Below are positions 43,880 through 53,660 of a DNA stretch of 64,000 bases, one piece after another; position 1 is the first letter of the stretch; every line of letters begins with the position of its first letter. Under the pieces are notes generated by a model. It searched no databases, was not told the DNA's origin, and saw only the letters and a program-made list of their open reading frames with translations. The position numbers and the translations under genes are program-made. The stretch lies in NCBI GenBank assembly GCA_015178975.1, contig WHVD01000001.1, forward strand, positions 3,906,001 to 3,970,000, given 5' to 3'. This stretch comes from Hysterangium stoloniferum. Its lineage: Eukaryota; Basidiomycota; Agaricomycetes; Hysterangiales; Hysterangiaceae.

Positions 43880-46800
43880 TCAGAGAGACGATAATGGTCC
43901 AGGTTTGAGTGGGTAAGCTGTATGAAAGTCAGTAACAATTTCCGTGGCATTACCAAGTTCCGTGGCCAAAATCCATGAGGTTTCTTCATCGGTGCCCTCG
44001 TAACCCGCCCACTTGACCAAGTAAAGCAGTTTACAAGTGCGTCGACGCTTGTCAATTTTTGAATCTAAAATCTGAGAGATTTCAAACTCGGGTTCTCCGT
44101 CAATGACGACAGGAGGAGGCGGAGATTGCACGCGATCCGGGATAGTGTTAGCAGTACAAGGTTCTAGCATAGAGACATGAAATACCGGGTGTACCGCGCG
44201 CATGCTATCCGGAAGCCGTAGAGTCCAAGAAACTGAACCTACTTGTGCGATAATTTCAAAAGGACCTAAATATTTTTCAGCAAGCTTCTTTGATGGACGG
44301 GTAGTCCGGAAGAATTGAGCTTTGACATAAACACGGTCGCCAATCTTGAAGTTTGGTGGCGGGATCCGGTGTTTGTCCGCTGAATGTTGGTATTGCTCTT
44401 GGGCGGACAATATTGCAGTCCGGAGTTCCTCGTGGAGCTCGTGGAGGTCCGTGGTGAACTCTTGAGCACGAACAGAGGCGAGATTTCGTTCTGGATGTAC
44501 TGTAATATTTGGATTATATCCTTTATTTGCAAAGAACGGGGAAACGCCAGTAGTGGCCGAGGGTGCATTGTTGTAAGCAAATTCTGCAAGTGGTAACAAG
44601 GTTTTCCAATTGTCCTGTTGATAGTTGCAATATACGCGGAGGTATTGTTCCAATGTCTGGTTGACGCGTTCGGTTTGTCCGTCACCTTCCGGGTGATGTC
44701 CGGACGTGAAATGTAATGTCATGTCCAAGGATTTTCCGAGGGATCTAAAGAAGTGAGACACGAACTCTGATCCTCGATCGGAAGTCACGTGGGACGGAAC
44801 TCCGTGCTTGGAAAATACGTGGATAATAAAAAGTTCCGCTAACTGCACGGACGTAATTGTATCATAAGTAGGGATGAATATACCTTGTTTTGAGAATCTG
44901 TCAACAACGACTAGGATAGCGGAAAAGCCTTCGGAATCCGGCAGGTGTTCAATGAAATCCATAGATATAGAATTCCACGGGTGTTCCGGTACCGGGAGTT
45001 GTTTCAAAAGGCCATATGGCTTGTGTCGCTGAGATTTCGAGCGGGGACAAGTAGTGCAAGATTTACAATAGTGCTTAACGAATCCACGGAGTCCGGGCCA
45101 AGTATATTCTCTTCTTATTAATGATAGAGTCTTGTTGTACCCGAAGTGTCCTGAGAGTGGATGATCATGTTTGTATTGAAGGATCCTGAGGCGGAGGCCG
45201 TCGGAGTCCGGTACATAGATCCTATCGTCAAGTCTAATGAAACCATGTTGATCAAGAGACCACCGAGGTTGATCGGGGTCCACGGGATTGTCCAGATGAG
45301 CTTTAGTAACTGGGTCTAGCGGAATTGCCGATAGAATATCTTGATGTAGCTTTTCGATATCCATAATGATAATTCCACGGACAATGGGATTGACGAGGAA
45401 AGTTGCGCGGACCGATGCGGTAAGTTGTTGATTCGTGAAGATAGGTTTCAGGTTGTGCGGATTTACCGTTGCATAGTCGTTGCTCCCCTCTTTAGGATAG
45501 ACGTCCCATCGTCTAGTTAAAGCGTCGGGTTTGCCGCCGAGACGGCCGGGTCGAAAACGGATAATCATGTTGAAGGCGGAGAGATATTCAGACCAGCGGG
45601 CCTGCCGACGGGTCAAGAGTTTTGTGGTAGAAAAGTATTCCAGGTTTTTGTGATCTGTTACAACGTCAATAGGAGCTCCTGAACCTTCCAAATAGTGTCG
45701 CCACGCTTTGAAAGCTGAAAAGATTGCCAGAAGTTCTTTATCATGAACGTCGTAGTTGAGCTCTGCTCCGGTAAAAGTCCGGGACAGAAAAGCCACGGGG
45801 TGAACTTCTCCGTCGGAGTCCTGGATAGAGAGAATGGCTCCAAGTGCATAGTCGGAGGCGTCCGTTTCAACAATGAGCGGGAAGTCCGGTTTCCAATGCG
45901 ACAGAATAGGAGCTGTGGAAAAAGAATTTTTTAAAAGATTGAAAGCTTTTTGACACTTATCGTTAAAGTTCCACGGAGTACCCTTACGCGTAAGACGGGT
46001 AAGGGGTACCGTGATGTCGGAATATCCACGGATAAAACGTCTATAAAAATTGGCAAAGCCGAGGAAGGATTGGATATCTTTAACTTTTCGGGGTTCGGGC
46101 CAGTCTTTGATGACTTGCACTTTAGTTTCGTCCATGCGGAGTCCATCGGGTCCCATCATGAAACCTAGGTATTCCACGGAGTCCGTGTCAAAAGTACATT
46201 TTTTACCATTTGCGAATAAACCATGTTGTCTGAGCCTCCGGAGAACCTCACGGACTTGTTTGTCGTGTTCCGCGGGATTCTCGGAGTAGATAAGAATGTC
46301 GTCCAAGTAAACAATGACGCATACATCGAGCATGTCGGAGAAAATGTCGTTGATAAAACGCTGAAAAACAGACGGGGCATTAGTGAGTCCAAAAGGGATG
46401 ACCAACCACTCGAAAGCCCCATAGCGGGTTCTAAAAGTGGTTTTCCATTCATCGCCCGCGGCAATCCGGACCAAATGATAGGCATGCTTGAGATCTATTT
46501 TGGTGTAAATCCGGGCATTCCGCGGAGCATCGAGCAGGTCAGATATAAGTGGGAGTGGATATTTGTCCTTTTTGGTGACAGCATTGAGTCCTCTAAAATC
46601 AACACATAGTCGAAGGGATCCATCCTTTTTTCTGACAAACAAAACAGGTGCTCCAAAAGGAGACTTTGAGGGTCGAATAAAACCTATGGACAAATGTTCA
46701 TCCAGGAAATCACGGATTGCGGATAGTTCCGTGGACGAGAGCGGGTAAATATGTCCTAGGGGTGGCTGGGCGCCATCTTCAAGATCGATTTTTAAGTCGT

Positions 46801-47737
46801 ATTCTCTATGAGGCGGAAGCCGGTCAGCTTTTCGCTTGCTAAAAACATCCGCGAAGTCATGGTATTTCTCCGGGACGCCTTCTAGGTCAGCAGCTTGCTC
46901 AGATTCGGATACTGGGGTTGAGAAACGTCCAGTTGCTTCATCAATTTTTAAGTTGATAGTGAACGCCTGGGATCCATCCATTTTTGAAGCCCTAATAAAA
47001 GCTGCAGCATTAATCAGAGAAATGGACGGAGGTGCCGTGGGTTCCGGGGAAGCTGTGGGTGCCGTAGGGATCACAGGAGTCCTCGAGACTGCAGGTGCCG
47101 GGAAGGCCATGGGTGCCGTGGAGGCCGAGACAGGCGCAGTTTCCTCGGTCGCCGCGGGAGTTCGGAATGTTATACTGTTAGCTATCCAGTCAATCAACGG
47201 ATTGTAGCGGGTAAGCCAGTTATGTCCTAGAACCACCGAGCAACTTGAGTCTAACTGGGTCACATAGAAAGTGACCAATTGAGATGTTCCACAAGGGAAA
47301 CTGATGGGTAAATCACAAGCTTGGGTAACAACCGAATTACTTGTGCCATCGAAGAGGCGGAGAGCGACGGGATTTATCGAATAAGTTGACAAAGAATTTT
47401 TTTGCGTGAATTTTGTATCTAAAAAACAATGAGTCGAGCCGGAATCTATGAGAGCTGAAAAAACGAATTTCGGAAGCATATTAGACATAAGTTTAACGAA
47501 AAATGAATCAGAATGTGAAAAAGCGGATGCGTTGAGGCGAGTGAACTCTTGAATGCGCGGAGAGGCAACGCAACCCCTAACCCGCGCGGAGTCCGCGGGG
47601 TTGCTTACTCTTTTTTCGAATCGGCAGCCGGTTTGTCCTTCGACGGGGTTTCCGTGGAGGCCTTGGCTGTTCGACCCTTTGAAGAGTTTGCTTTTGCCAG
47701 CGGACATTCCGGGACTCGATGACCGGGTTTCCCGCAC
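43880..47737 (-). CDS. pol: Gypsy-2 pol: protease-RT-RNase H-integrase-chromodomain
   Basis: One open frame of 1,285 codons with no stop, overlapping the gag end by 133 nt in the -1 frame. Domains by residue: retropepsin with D-S-G at 98-100; reverse transcriptase about 330-510 with YLDD at 477-480; RNase H about 620-745 (TDASDYALGA, DVVTDHKNLEY); integrase H2C2 finger about 860-905 (HPLSGHFGYNKT…CKSCTTC); catalytic D-D-E core about 925-1020 (VVVDRFSKQ, TSDRGSEF, PEGDGQTE); and a C-terminal chromodomain about 1215-1275 (KLLYLVKWAGYEGTDEETSW). This order and the chromodomain place it in the chromovirus branch of Ty3/gypsy, close to Tf1/Tf2-type elements. Codons before ~42 overlap gag and are reached only by frameshift, so the true product is probably a Gag-Pol fusion. 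It looks functional. Confidence 0.95.
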   Translation of the reverse strand: MRETRSSSPGMSAGKSKLFKGSNSQGLHGNPVEGQTGCRFEKRVSNPADSARVRGCVASPRIQEFTRLNASAFSHSDSFFVKLMSNMLPKFVFSALIDSGSTHCFLDTKFTQKNSLSTYSINPVALRLFDGTSNSVVTQACDLPISFPCGTSQLVTFYVTQLDSSCSVVLGHNWLTRYNPLIDWIANSITFRTPAATEETAPVSASTAPMAFPAPAVSRTPVIPTAPTASPEPTAPPSISLINAAAFIRASKMDGSQAFTINLKIDEATGRFSTPVSESEQAADLEGVPEKYHDFADVFSKRKADRLPPHREYDLKIDLEDGAQPPLGHIYPLSSTELSAIRDFLDEHLSIGFIRPSKSPFGAPVLFVRKKDGSLRLCVDFRGLNAVTKKDKYPLPLISDLLDAPRNARIYTKIDLKHAYHLVRIAAGDEWKTTFRTRYGAFEWLVIPFGLTNAPSVFQRFINDIFSDMLDVCVIVYLDDILIYSENPAEHDKQVREVLRRLRQHGLFANGKKCTFDTDSVEYLGFMMGPDGLRMDETKVQVIKDWPEPRKVKDIQSFLGFANFYRRFIRGYSDITVPLTRLTRKGTPWNFNDKCQKAFNLLKNSFSTAPILSHWKPDFPLIVETDASDYALGAILSIQDSDGEVHPVAFLSRTFTGAELNYDVHDKELLAIFSAFKAWRHYLEGSGAPIDVVTDHKNLEYFSTTKLLTRRQARWSEYLSAFNMIIRFRPGRLGGKPDALTRRWDVYPKEGSNDYATVNPHNLKPIFTNQQLTASVRATFLVNPIVRGIIIMDIEKLHQDILSAIPLDPVTKAHLDNPVDPDQPRWSLDQHGFIRLDDRIYVPDSDGLRLRILQYKHDHPLSGHFGYNKTLSLIRREYTWPGLRGFVKHYCKSCTTCPRSKSQRHKPYGLLKQLPVPEHPWNSISMDFIEHLPDSEGFSAILVVVDRFSKQGIFIPTYDTITSVQLAELFIIHVFSKHGVPSHVTSDRGSEFVSHFFRSLGKSLDMTLHFTSGHHPEGDGQTERVNQTLEQYLRVYCNYQQDNWKTLLPLAEFAYNNAPSATTGVSPFFANKGYNPNITVHPERNLASVRAQEFTTDLHELHEELRTAILSAQEQYQHSADKHRIPPPNFKIGDRVYVKAQFFRTTRPSKKLAEKYLGPFEIIAQVGSVSWTLRLPDSMRAVHPVFHVSMLEPCTANTIPDRVQSPPPPVVIDGEPEFEISQILDSKIDKRRRTCKLLYLVKWAGYEGTDEETSWILATELGNATEIVTDFHTAYPLKPGPLSSL
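47581..47616 (-). promoter_or_regulatory. Candidate -1 frameshift site at gag/pol junction
   Basis: On the minus strand six A (47616-47611) lie immediately before GAG-TAA, the gag stop (47607-47605). A G/C stem, CCCGCG pairing with CGCGGG (47599-47594 with 47586-47581), follows after an 11-nt spacer. Slipping back one base on the A-run changes S-K-K-E-stop into the pol frame (…E-K-R-V-S-N-P). The heptamer is not a textbook X-XXY-YYZ, and the spacer is slightly long. Confidence 0.5.
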
Positions 47738-48900
47738 AAGAGACAGAGGTTGTTGTCCATACGACGTTGTCTTTCTTGTGGAGTTAATTTGCCATCAGGT
47801 CCGAGTTTGCCTGAGAGGTCGGGTTTTCCGGCTTGCTTGCCGGACTGTTGACCCTTGTTGTTGTCCTTATTGTCCTTATTGTTGTTGTTGTTGTTGTTTG
47901 AAGACTTTTTATCGTTCTTCTTGTCGGATTGCGTGGAGTTCTGGTTGCTGGTTGACGAATTGGTGTTATTGTTTTTGTCCTTGGACTTATTTATTTTGTC
48001 CGCGGATGTCTCGCGGGCAACTTCCGCGCGACGTTCCCAATAACGTGCGTCCGCGTTTTGAGCTTTGAGGCGCATACGGGACAGGGTTTTTGGCTTGCCA
48101 TCTTCTCCTTTTGAGACTTCGTCTTTAAGGCGGGACGGCAGACCGGCGTAGAATTGGTGGCGGAGAGCGGGATCGCCCCACTGACAACGAGCTGCAAGAT
48201 TATTGAATTGGACGATGTAGTCCGTGATGCGCTGCGTGTCCTTCATACGAAGATTTGTGAGACTATTCTCGGCTTCTCCTGTCGGGTCATACGGGCCGAA
48301 GTTGGTTTCAAGCTCCTCAACAAAAGCTTCCCAATTTTCAAGCCAGAGCGGCTCTTCCTCGGTAATCCCGCTAAAAGCCGGTTCAAACCATTTCAACGCG
48401 GATCCCGACAAATATGAAAGTGCGTAGTTGACTTTTCGGGAGTCCGTGGAGAATGCAGCGGCGCGATCGCGGAAATTGAAGCGACATTGCATGAGGAAAG
48501 TAGAGAGTTTGTTTGGGTTGGAACCCGTGAAGGGTTCCGGAGCATTGACTTTTGACCGTGGAGGTTCTTGTTCCTTTCTTTTTCGTTCTTCTAGCAGGTG
48601 CGTCATGAATTTATCTATAGTACCTGCTAAAAACTCAGAAGTAGGATCCCTCGTGTTTGGTCGTTGAAAAGGCGGAGGATTTTCAAGAGGGATTTCGACA
48701 CCTTTGCCCTTGTCGGGGGCCACGGAATCGTCCTCGCGCTCGGATTCGTCCAGGTCTTCCGGGATTTCTTCGATGCGGGCTTCTTCCATGGGTTCCGACT
48801 GGTTCGCAAGCGTCTGACTGGTATACAGAGTTAACGGGGAATGAAGAGTCGACGGTCCAGGCATTGATGACTGTGCGCGTGTACTTCTTCTTGGTGGCAT
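47605..48900 (-). CDS. gag: Gypsy-2 gag (capsid-nucleocapsid)
   Basis: 431 residues, intact. The start MPPRRSTRAQ at 48900 lies 36 nt inside the 5' LTR end. A retrotransposon-gag capsid domain runs from about residue 115 to 260 (FLMQCRFNFRDR, ALSYLSGSALKWFEP, LTNLRMKDTQRITDYIVQFN). An Asn/Lys/Gln-rich low-complexity tract (about 305-360) follows, then the CCHC knuckle CLLCGKPGHRVPEC near 395-408. It forms the virus-like particle that packages element RNA. Ends TAA at 47605-47607, directly after the A-run used as candidate frameshift site. The same gag tail is fused to integrase in the deleted copy at 10772. Confidence 0.95.
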   Translation of the reverse strand: MPPRRSTRAQSSMPGPSTLHSPLTLYTSQTLANQSEPMEEARIEEIPEDLDESEREDDSVAPDKGKGVEIPLENPPPFQRPNTRDPTSEFLAGTIDKFMTHLLEERKRKEQEPPRSKVNAPEPFTGSNPNKLSTFLMQCRFNFRDRAAAFSTDSRKVNYALSYLSGSALKWFEPAFSGITEEEPLWLENWEAFVEELETNFGPYDPTGEAENSLTNLRMKDTQRITDYIVQFNNLAARCQWGDPALRHQFYAGLPSRLKDEVSKGEDGKPKTLSRMRLKAQNADARYWERRAEVARETSADKINKSKDKNNNTNSSTSNQNSTQSDKKNDKKSSNNNNNNNKDNKDNNKGQQSGKQAGKPDLSGKLGPDGKLTPQERQRRMDNNLCLLCGKPGHRVPECPLAKANSSKGRTAKASTETPSKDKPAADSKKE

Positions 48901-48923
48901 AATGAAAACAATCTGCGAGTATT

Positions 48924-48934
48924 AGTCAGAAAAT
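48924..48934 (-). promoter_or_regulatory. Self-primer binding site of Gypsy-2
   Basis: On the minus strand ATTTTCTGACT lies 2 nt inside the 5' LTR end, where a primer-binding site is expected. It is the exact reverse complement of AGTCAGAAAAT (49262-49252), which lies 33 nt downstream of the LTR TATA box, i.e. the predicted 5' end of the transcript. Match length is 11 nt with mismatches on both sides, as in Tf1 self-priming. No tRNA 3'-end complement (TGG…) is present. Confidence 0.75.
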
Positions 48935-48936
48935 AC

Positions 48937-49757
48937 TGTTAGGATACACACTCAGGCCGGGTTTCCGGAGAAACCCGCGGGATATCCGGTAGGACTTGGC
49001 TTCAGCTTATAGGCTGCGCCCTCGCTAGATCGTGTTGTCCAATTTCAGACAGGCGGACGGGAATCCCGGGGAGTCCGGGCGGGGGTTCGTGGGTCGTGAG
49101 TCGTAGGTCGTGAGTCGAGAGTCGTGAATCGAGATAGTCGAGAGAGATAGATGCGCCGGAGCCCGTGGGCTCCGACTAGTGCGAGCGGTCTGATGAGAGT
49201 AGGGTTTTTAGAGAGGAAAATGTATTAGATTACTGGGGGGAATCTAAGCTAATTTTCTGACTGGATTGTATGTACAACATCTGCCAGTTTATATAGACCG
49301 TGGAATGCATGACATACCGAATCCAGTAATAATGAGACGAGACGAGCAAAACATAAAACGGGAATAGTAAACACCAAATTGGTGTTAGGAACGGGACGGA
49401 ACGGAGCGGAGTCCGAATCGTGACAAAGCATAACCCATAACGGGAAACGGAGTGGGAGCGGAGTCCTAAATCGTGACAGGTCATTTGACTAAAACGGGAA
49501 CGGGGCTCGATTAGAGCGGTGACGGGATTCTAAGCGGGTCCGGTGACTGATGCGTGGGACGAAGACGGACATAGACAGAGACGGGGTCCGGGGGAAGTCC
49601 GGTGACTGATATGTGTCTTAATGAGGTCGAACGTAACGAGTCTTGACGTAACGGAGTCCGGGCGGGAAATCCTATAAACAGACGATTGGTGCTTGTAGCG
49701 CGTGGAGGCATACGAGTTAGTGCCCGGAGTCCGGCGGGATTTGTCCGGGTCGTAACA
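48937..49757 (-). mobile_element. 5' LTR of the intact chromovirus Gypsy-2
   Basis: 821 bp, same length as and apparently identical to 41655-42475, followed by GCTGA (49758-49762). Read on minus: U3 with repeated CCGGAC words, TATA box TATATAA (49295-49289), predicted start AGTCAGAAAAT (49262), GTCGTGAGTCG-type repeats, U5 motif (49023-48991) and hairpin CGGGTTTC/GAAACCCG (48977-48958). Confidence 0.95.
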
Positions 49758-49762
49758 GCTGA

Positions 49763-49996
49763 CAGGTTTTCTGAGCGGGTTCTGGTGACTGGTATGTGGG
49801 ACAGGGGCAGAGATAGACAGGTGCATGTCCCAGTGGGTATTCTGATGACTGATACATGAAGTGTCGGAGGTTGAGCATGGACAGGTCTGATGTCCAGAGT
49901 CTGGTGGGTATTCTAGTAAACCAATAACTGGTGCGTGCAGGGTGTGGGTGCATATCAGTTAGTGCCCAGAGTCTGGTGGGTTTTCCAGTTGTAACA
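49763..49996 (-). mobile_element. Older family-2-related solo LTR, right part
   Basis: Completes the LTR that starts at 41045; it ends TTGTAACA at 49996 and is followed by GATGT, the same 5-mer that precedes 41045. Confidence 0.9.
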
Positions 49997-50241
49997 GATG
50001 TACAGACTACCAGAGGGAAATCCAAAGAGAAAAGGCTAAGGATCACCCCTTCTAGAATTGCAGTATATATACAATCTTATACCCCTACATGCAGAAAAAG
50101 TAAACAAATTAAAATGATTTGATTTGTGCAGTATCTCCCCAACAAAAGAACCTGTATGTGCAGGGGAAAAGACCCCCAAAAAAGGAAAACATACACAAAT
50201 TTGAATGGTCTGATTTACTCATTTTTTTTCCTATGAGACAG
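49997..50241. other. Unassigned spacer
   Basis: AT-rich host or older repeat sequence; no frame or motif recognised. Confidence 0.4.
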
Positions 50242-51081
50242 TGTTACAACCGGACAATCCCACCAGACTCCAGGCACTAACCCATACGCCCCCACATGCT
50301 ACAAGCACCAATTGTCTGTTTATAGGATTTCCCGCCCGGACTCCGTTACGTCAAGACTAGTTATGTTCGACCTCATTACGACACATATCAGTCACCGGAC
50401 TTCCCCCGGACTCTGTCTCTGTCTATGTCCGTCTTCGTCCCACGCATCAGTCACCGGACCCCGCTCAGAATCCCGTCACCGCTCTAATCGAGCCCCGTTC
50501 CCGTTTTAGTCAAATGACCTGTCACAATTTAGGACTCCGCTCCCGCTCCATTTCCCATTATGGGTTATGCTTTGTCATGATTCGGACTCCACTCCATTCC
50601 GTCCCGTTCCTAACACCAATTTGGTATTTACTATTCCCGTTTTATGTTTTGTTAGTTTCGTTTCATCATTACTGGATTTGGTATGTCATTCACTCCACAG
50701 TCTATATAAACTGGCAGATGTTGTACATACAATCCAGTCAGAAAATTAGCTTAGATTCCCCCCAGTAATCTAATAACATTTTCTGCTCTAAAACCTTACT
50801 TGATTCACATCACTTTCACTAGTCGGAGCCCACAGGCTCCGGCACATCTATCTCTCTCAACTATCTCGACTCACGACCCACGACCTCTGACTTACAACCC
50901 ACGACCCCCGACTTACAACCTACGACCCACGAACCCCGCCCGGACTCCCCGGGATCCCCATCCACCTGTTTGAAATTGGACAACATGATCTAGTGAGGGC
51001 GCAGCCTATAAGCTGAAGCCAAGTCCTACCAGATATCCCACGGGTTTCTCTGGAAACCCGCCCTGTGTGTGTATCCTAACA
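50242..51081 (+). mobile_element. Solo LTR, family 2, third copy
   Basis: 840 bp, TGTTACAACCGG…TATCCTAACA, plus orientation. It has TATATAAAC, AGTCAGAAAAT, the U5 motif (50996-51028) and the hairpin. It is longer than its relatives because the CACGACC-type repeat before the U5 motif is expanded. Flanking 5-mers (GACAG / CAGAG) do not match clearly. Confidence 0.85.
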
Positions 51082-51597
51082 CAGAGACCAGTATGTGTTG
51101 AATAAACTATTAAAAATAGCATGACTTGACTTATTGTAATACACAATCTACAAGGGTTTAATAGCCTAGTAATAAGAGTACTTGTGTGTCAATCAATGTG
51201 TGAGTTAGTGAATCACCTTCTGACATGATAGGTTTGGTGATAATTCAGGTGCACATGGGTAAAATCATGCATTAACCTCCCTGGGTATGGTCCAGAATTT
51301 TCATATAAAAAGTTGGAGGAGGAGATGAACTGCCTCTAGGAGAAGGGTGTTTCATCATCATTTCCAACATAAACCCCCATAATGTGCAACCTGCAGGTGC
51401 AACTGCTCATCTCAAACCAGTAGTTGACACCATGGATCACATGGTGAAAATGAGAGAAGGTCTGTTTGTATGGGCTGTGCCCTTTACCATGGTGTCCCAT
51501 TATAGTAACTTTTAAGTTAAATTAGTTTGTTAGTAAATATCACATCTAGTTTGAATAGTGTACACTCTAAAATATATATAAAATATGAATCATATAA
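51082..51597. other. Unassigned, AT-rich
   Basis: No gene or known repeat recognised. 51530-51597 is AT-rich and may be part of the foldback element that follows. Confidence 0.4.
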
Positions 51598-52576
51598 GGC
51601 AGTGTTGAAAGGAAATAAAGTTAACAATTACATGGACTTTTGTCAGGCCCAAAAATATGACATTTTGTAGCTATTATTGGGAGCACTTAAATCCCATTCC
51701 CCTTTTGTGACAATGACTCATCCTGTTAAGATCTAAGGTCAAGGGAGGCAAGGGGGTCTATGCCAGGGGGCTGACAATAGAAATCATACTAGTCAGGAAG
51801 TCTAACTCTATAAAACAAGTGGAGTTTGGCTTCAACTTATGTGTTGCACCCTCACACAAACTATTAAGGTGCTCCAGTATTTAAAACAGAGCAGATAGTA
51901 TAATGGAGACTAAAGACAACACTTAGCTCAATCAACTGGAGGGCTGAAATACTAGAGTCATGTGGGTAAGAGTTGTGGCCTGCCGATGATGTCTTTGAGA
52001 GTATTAAGAGAAGAGTAAAGGGGACTTCAACAAGAGGAGGGTAATCTAAGTCAATATTTGAACTGGAGAACTATAGCATACATGAGAGGGTCTTTATACA
52101 AAGTATGAATGATGATCGGAAGGCTGATCAAGGAAGTGAGGGGTTATGATGGGTCACAGGAAGTGGGAAAAAGGGCAAGGATCAAACTAAGACTAAATGT
52201 TATAAGACACAAGTATTCTAAAGGTTGTGAGGTGGCAAATAAAAGATACATGTAGAACAGGTGATGGGAGAGCATCAGGACAGAGATGGGATGGGATGGT
52301 TAAAAGGGTAATCTATAGAGGGACAGGTGTTGGGGTACCACAGGCAGTGACACCATAGTTGGGGATACCAATAGTGGGGTGCTGGGGGGTTACAAGGGTA
52401 AGACCAAGTTGTGGGGGTCCAAAATGATATGATACTAACACATCATGATGACAGTCCCCAAACATTGTCACAAAAGGACAACTTTAGGAATGAGATTTAA
52501 GTATTTCCCAAAAGAGCTACAAATAGGGCCTCAAAGTCCATGTAATTGTCAACTATTATTTACTTTTAATATTGCC
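51598..52576. mobile_element. Foldback/MITE-like inverted repeat, split by an LTR
   Basis: Left arm 51598-51700 (GGCAGTGTTGAAAGG…AATTACATGGACTTT…) is an imperfect reverse complement of right arm 52480-52576 (…AAAGTCCATGTAATT…AATATTGCC). The LTR 51724-52440 sits at the turn of the hairpin. No coding sequence. Confidence 0.75.
51724..52440 (-). mobile_element. Solo LTR, family 6, in the loop of a foldback
   Basis: 717 bp, TGTTAAGATC…GATACTAACA, minus orientation. It has the U5 motif (51826-51853, TTGGCTTCAACTTATGTG). Flanks are CATCC (51719-51723) and CATCA (52441-52445), four of five matching. Confidence 0.8.
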
Positions 52577-52959
52577 TTACTATAACAAACATAATGACTC
52601 AGTCGATATAGAAGGGTTAAATCGACTTGACTGAAAATAAAACCTATAAATAATTCAATAACTATTGAAGAGAATCAGTACCGACATAATGAAACAGAAT
52701 AAACAATGGTAACGCACCTCAGTCGATCTGGAAGGATTAAATCGACTGAGGTATTGGCTCGTCTCTCTGTACATATTTATCCGTTACCGAAACGATAGGG
52801 GAACAAGTAAAAGGAGACATAAAAATGGTTGTGAGACACGGAAAATATGATCGAGTCGAATAAAATGGTCGAAAGGAACAAAAAGAAAAAAGAACCTCGT
52901 GGTCTGCTAAGACACTCCGAACGAATCCCGATTAGCCTCTATTCACAACACTTAACAAG
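52577..52959. repeat. Unclassified repeat with two related hairpins
   Basis: AGTCGAT…ATCGACT (52601-52627) and CCTCAGTCGAT…ATCGACTGAGG (52717-52751; 11-bp perfect stem, 13-nt loop) have near-identical loops, 120 bp apart. Possibly part of a family-7-like LTR (GTCGAATAAAATGG words). Confidence 0.5.
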
Positions 52960-53140
52960 TTATTCCAAATTCACAGGCTCATTGCTACAATAGTATACAG
53001 TGCGCCTTCCAGAGTCAATCTCCGAAACGCGACAGGTGCTAATTGCCAAATTGCACAAACTCTGATATCATAACCAATACCGACAATACAACCCCAACTT
53101 CCCCAGACAGATGGCAATGACCTTATCATAATTAGGGGCT
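52960..53140 (+). pseudogene. Stranded last-exon relic of a DUF6533-type gene
   Basis: Degenerate match to the last exon (AGTTATTCCAAATTC, AGTCAATCTCCGAAA, CCCAGACAGATGGCAATGA). An internal deletion removed the QRVFH…TARIL part. Confidence 0.6.
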
Positions 53141-53284
53141 CTTAATTATCCTAAATGAAAGGTGTGTGTATTGCTATACTAGTAGAACAGAAGTTGTCAC
53201 ACAATCTTTTAATAAAAAAAATTAAATTTATATAGACTTAATCTTACCTCCACTCTGAGTCAGACTCATTCAGTACATCGTAGC

Positions 53285-53660
53285 TGTGAGTCCCGCGGCC
53301 TTTTGACGGTCATGCACAGCTACAGACTGTGCAGTAAGTGGCAGAGATATGCCTTTCATATATCACAACACTAGTAAAGCAGCCGTCGCGCCCGTGGAGC
53401 TGTACATCACTGGATAATGCGTAAATGAACGCACCATGAGGCTGCATTGTCCTGATTTACAAGCAACGTTTCACGATTAAAAGAAAGGGGGGGGGGGACA
53501 GGAATGCACCAGCTACTTTCAATACTTACATCACTAGGATGAGATGTGCCGCACGTAGCTTGAAATTTATCGTGTATCTTGGGTCCAGTATTTCGCTGCA
53601 GGGCCTACGTTAGGACATAGTTCGTTGTTATCGTTCAGCCTGTCGGTGGTCAGCCTAGCT
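53285..53660. repeat. Duplicated upstream block, copy 3
   Basis: Third copy of the block at 29890-30245 and 32680-33110 (CCGCGGCCTTTTGACGGTCA, AGCAGCCGTCGCGCCCGTGG). It includes a short G run (53488-53498). Confidence 0.75.

Noticed and set aside
50237..51086. Target duplication for the LTR at 50242-51081
   Set aside because: GACAG versus CAGAG does not match; a shifted reading gives AGACA/AGAGA, which is not secure.
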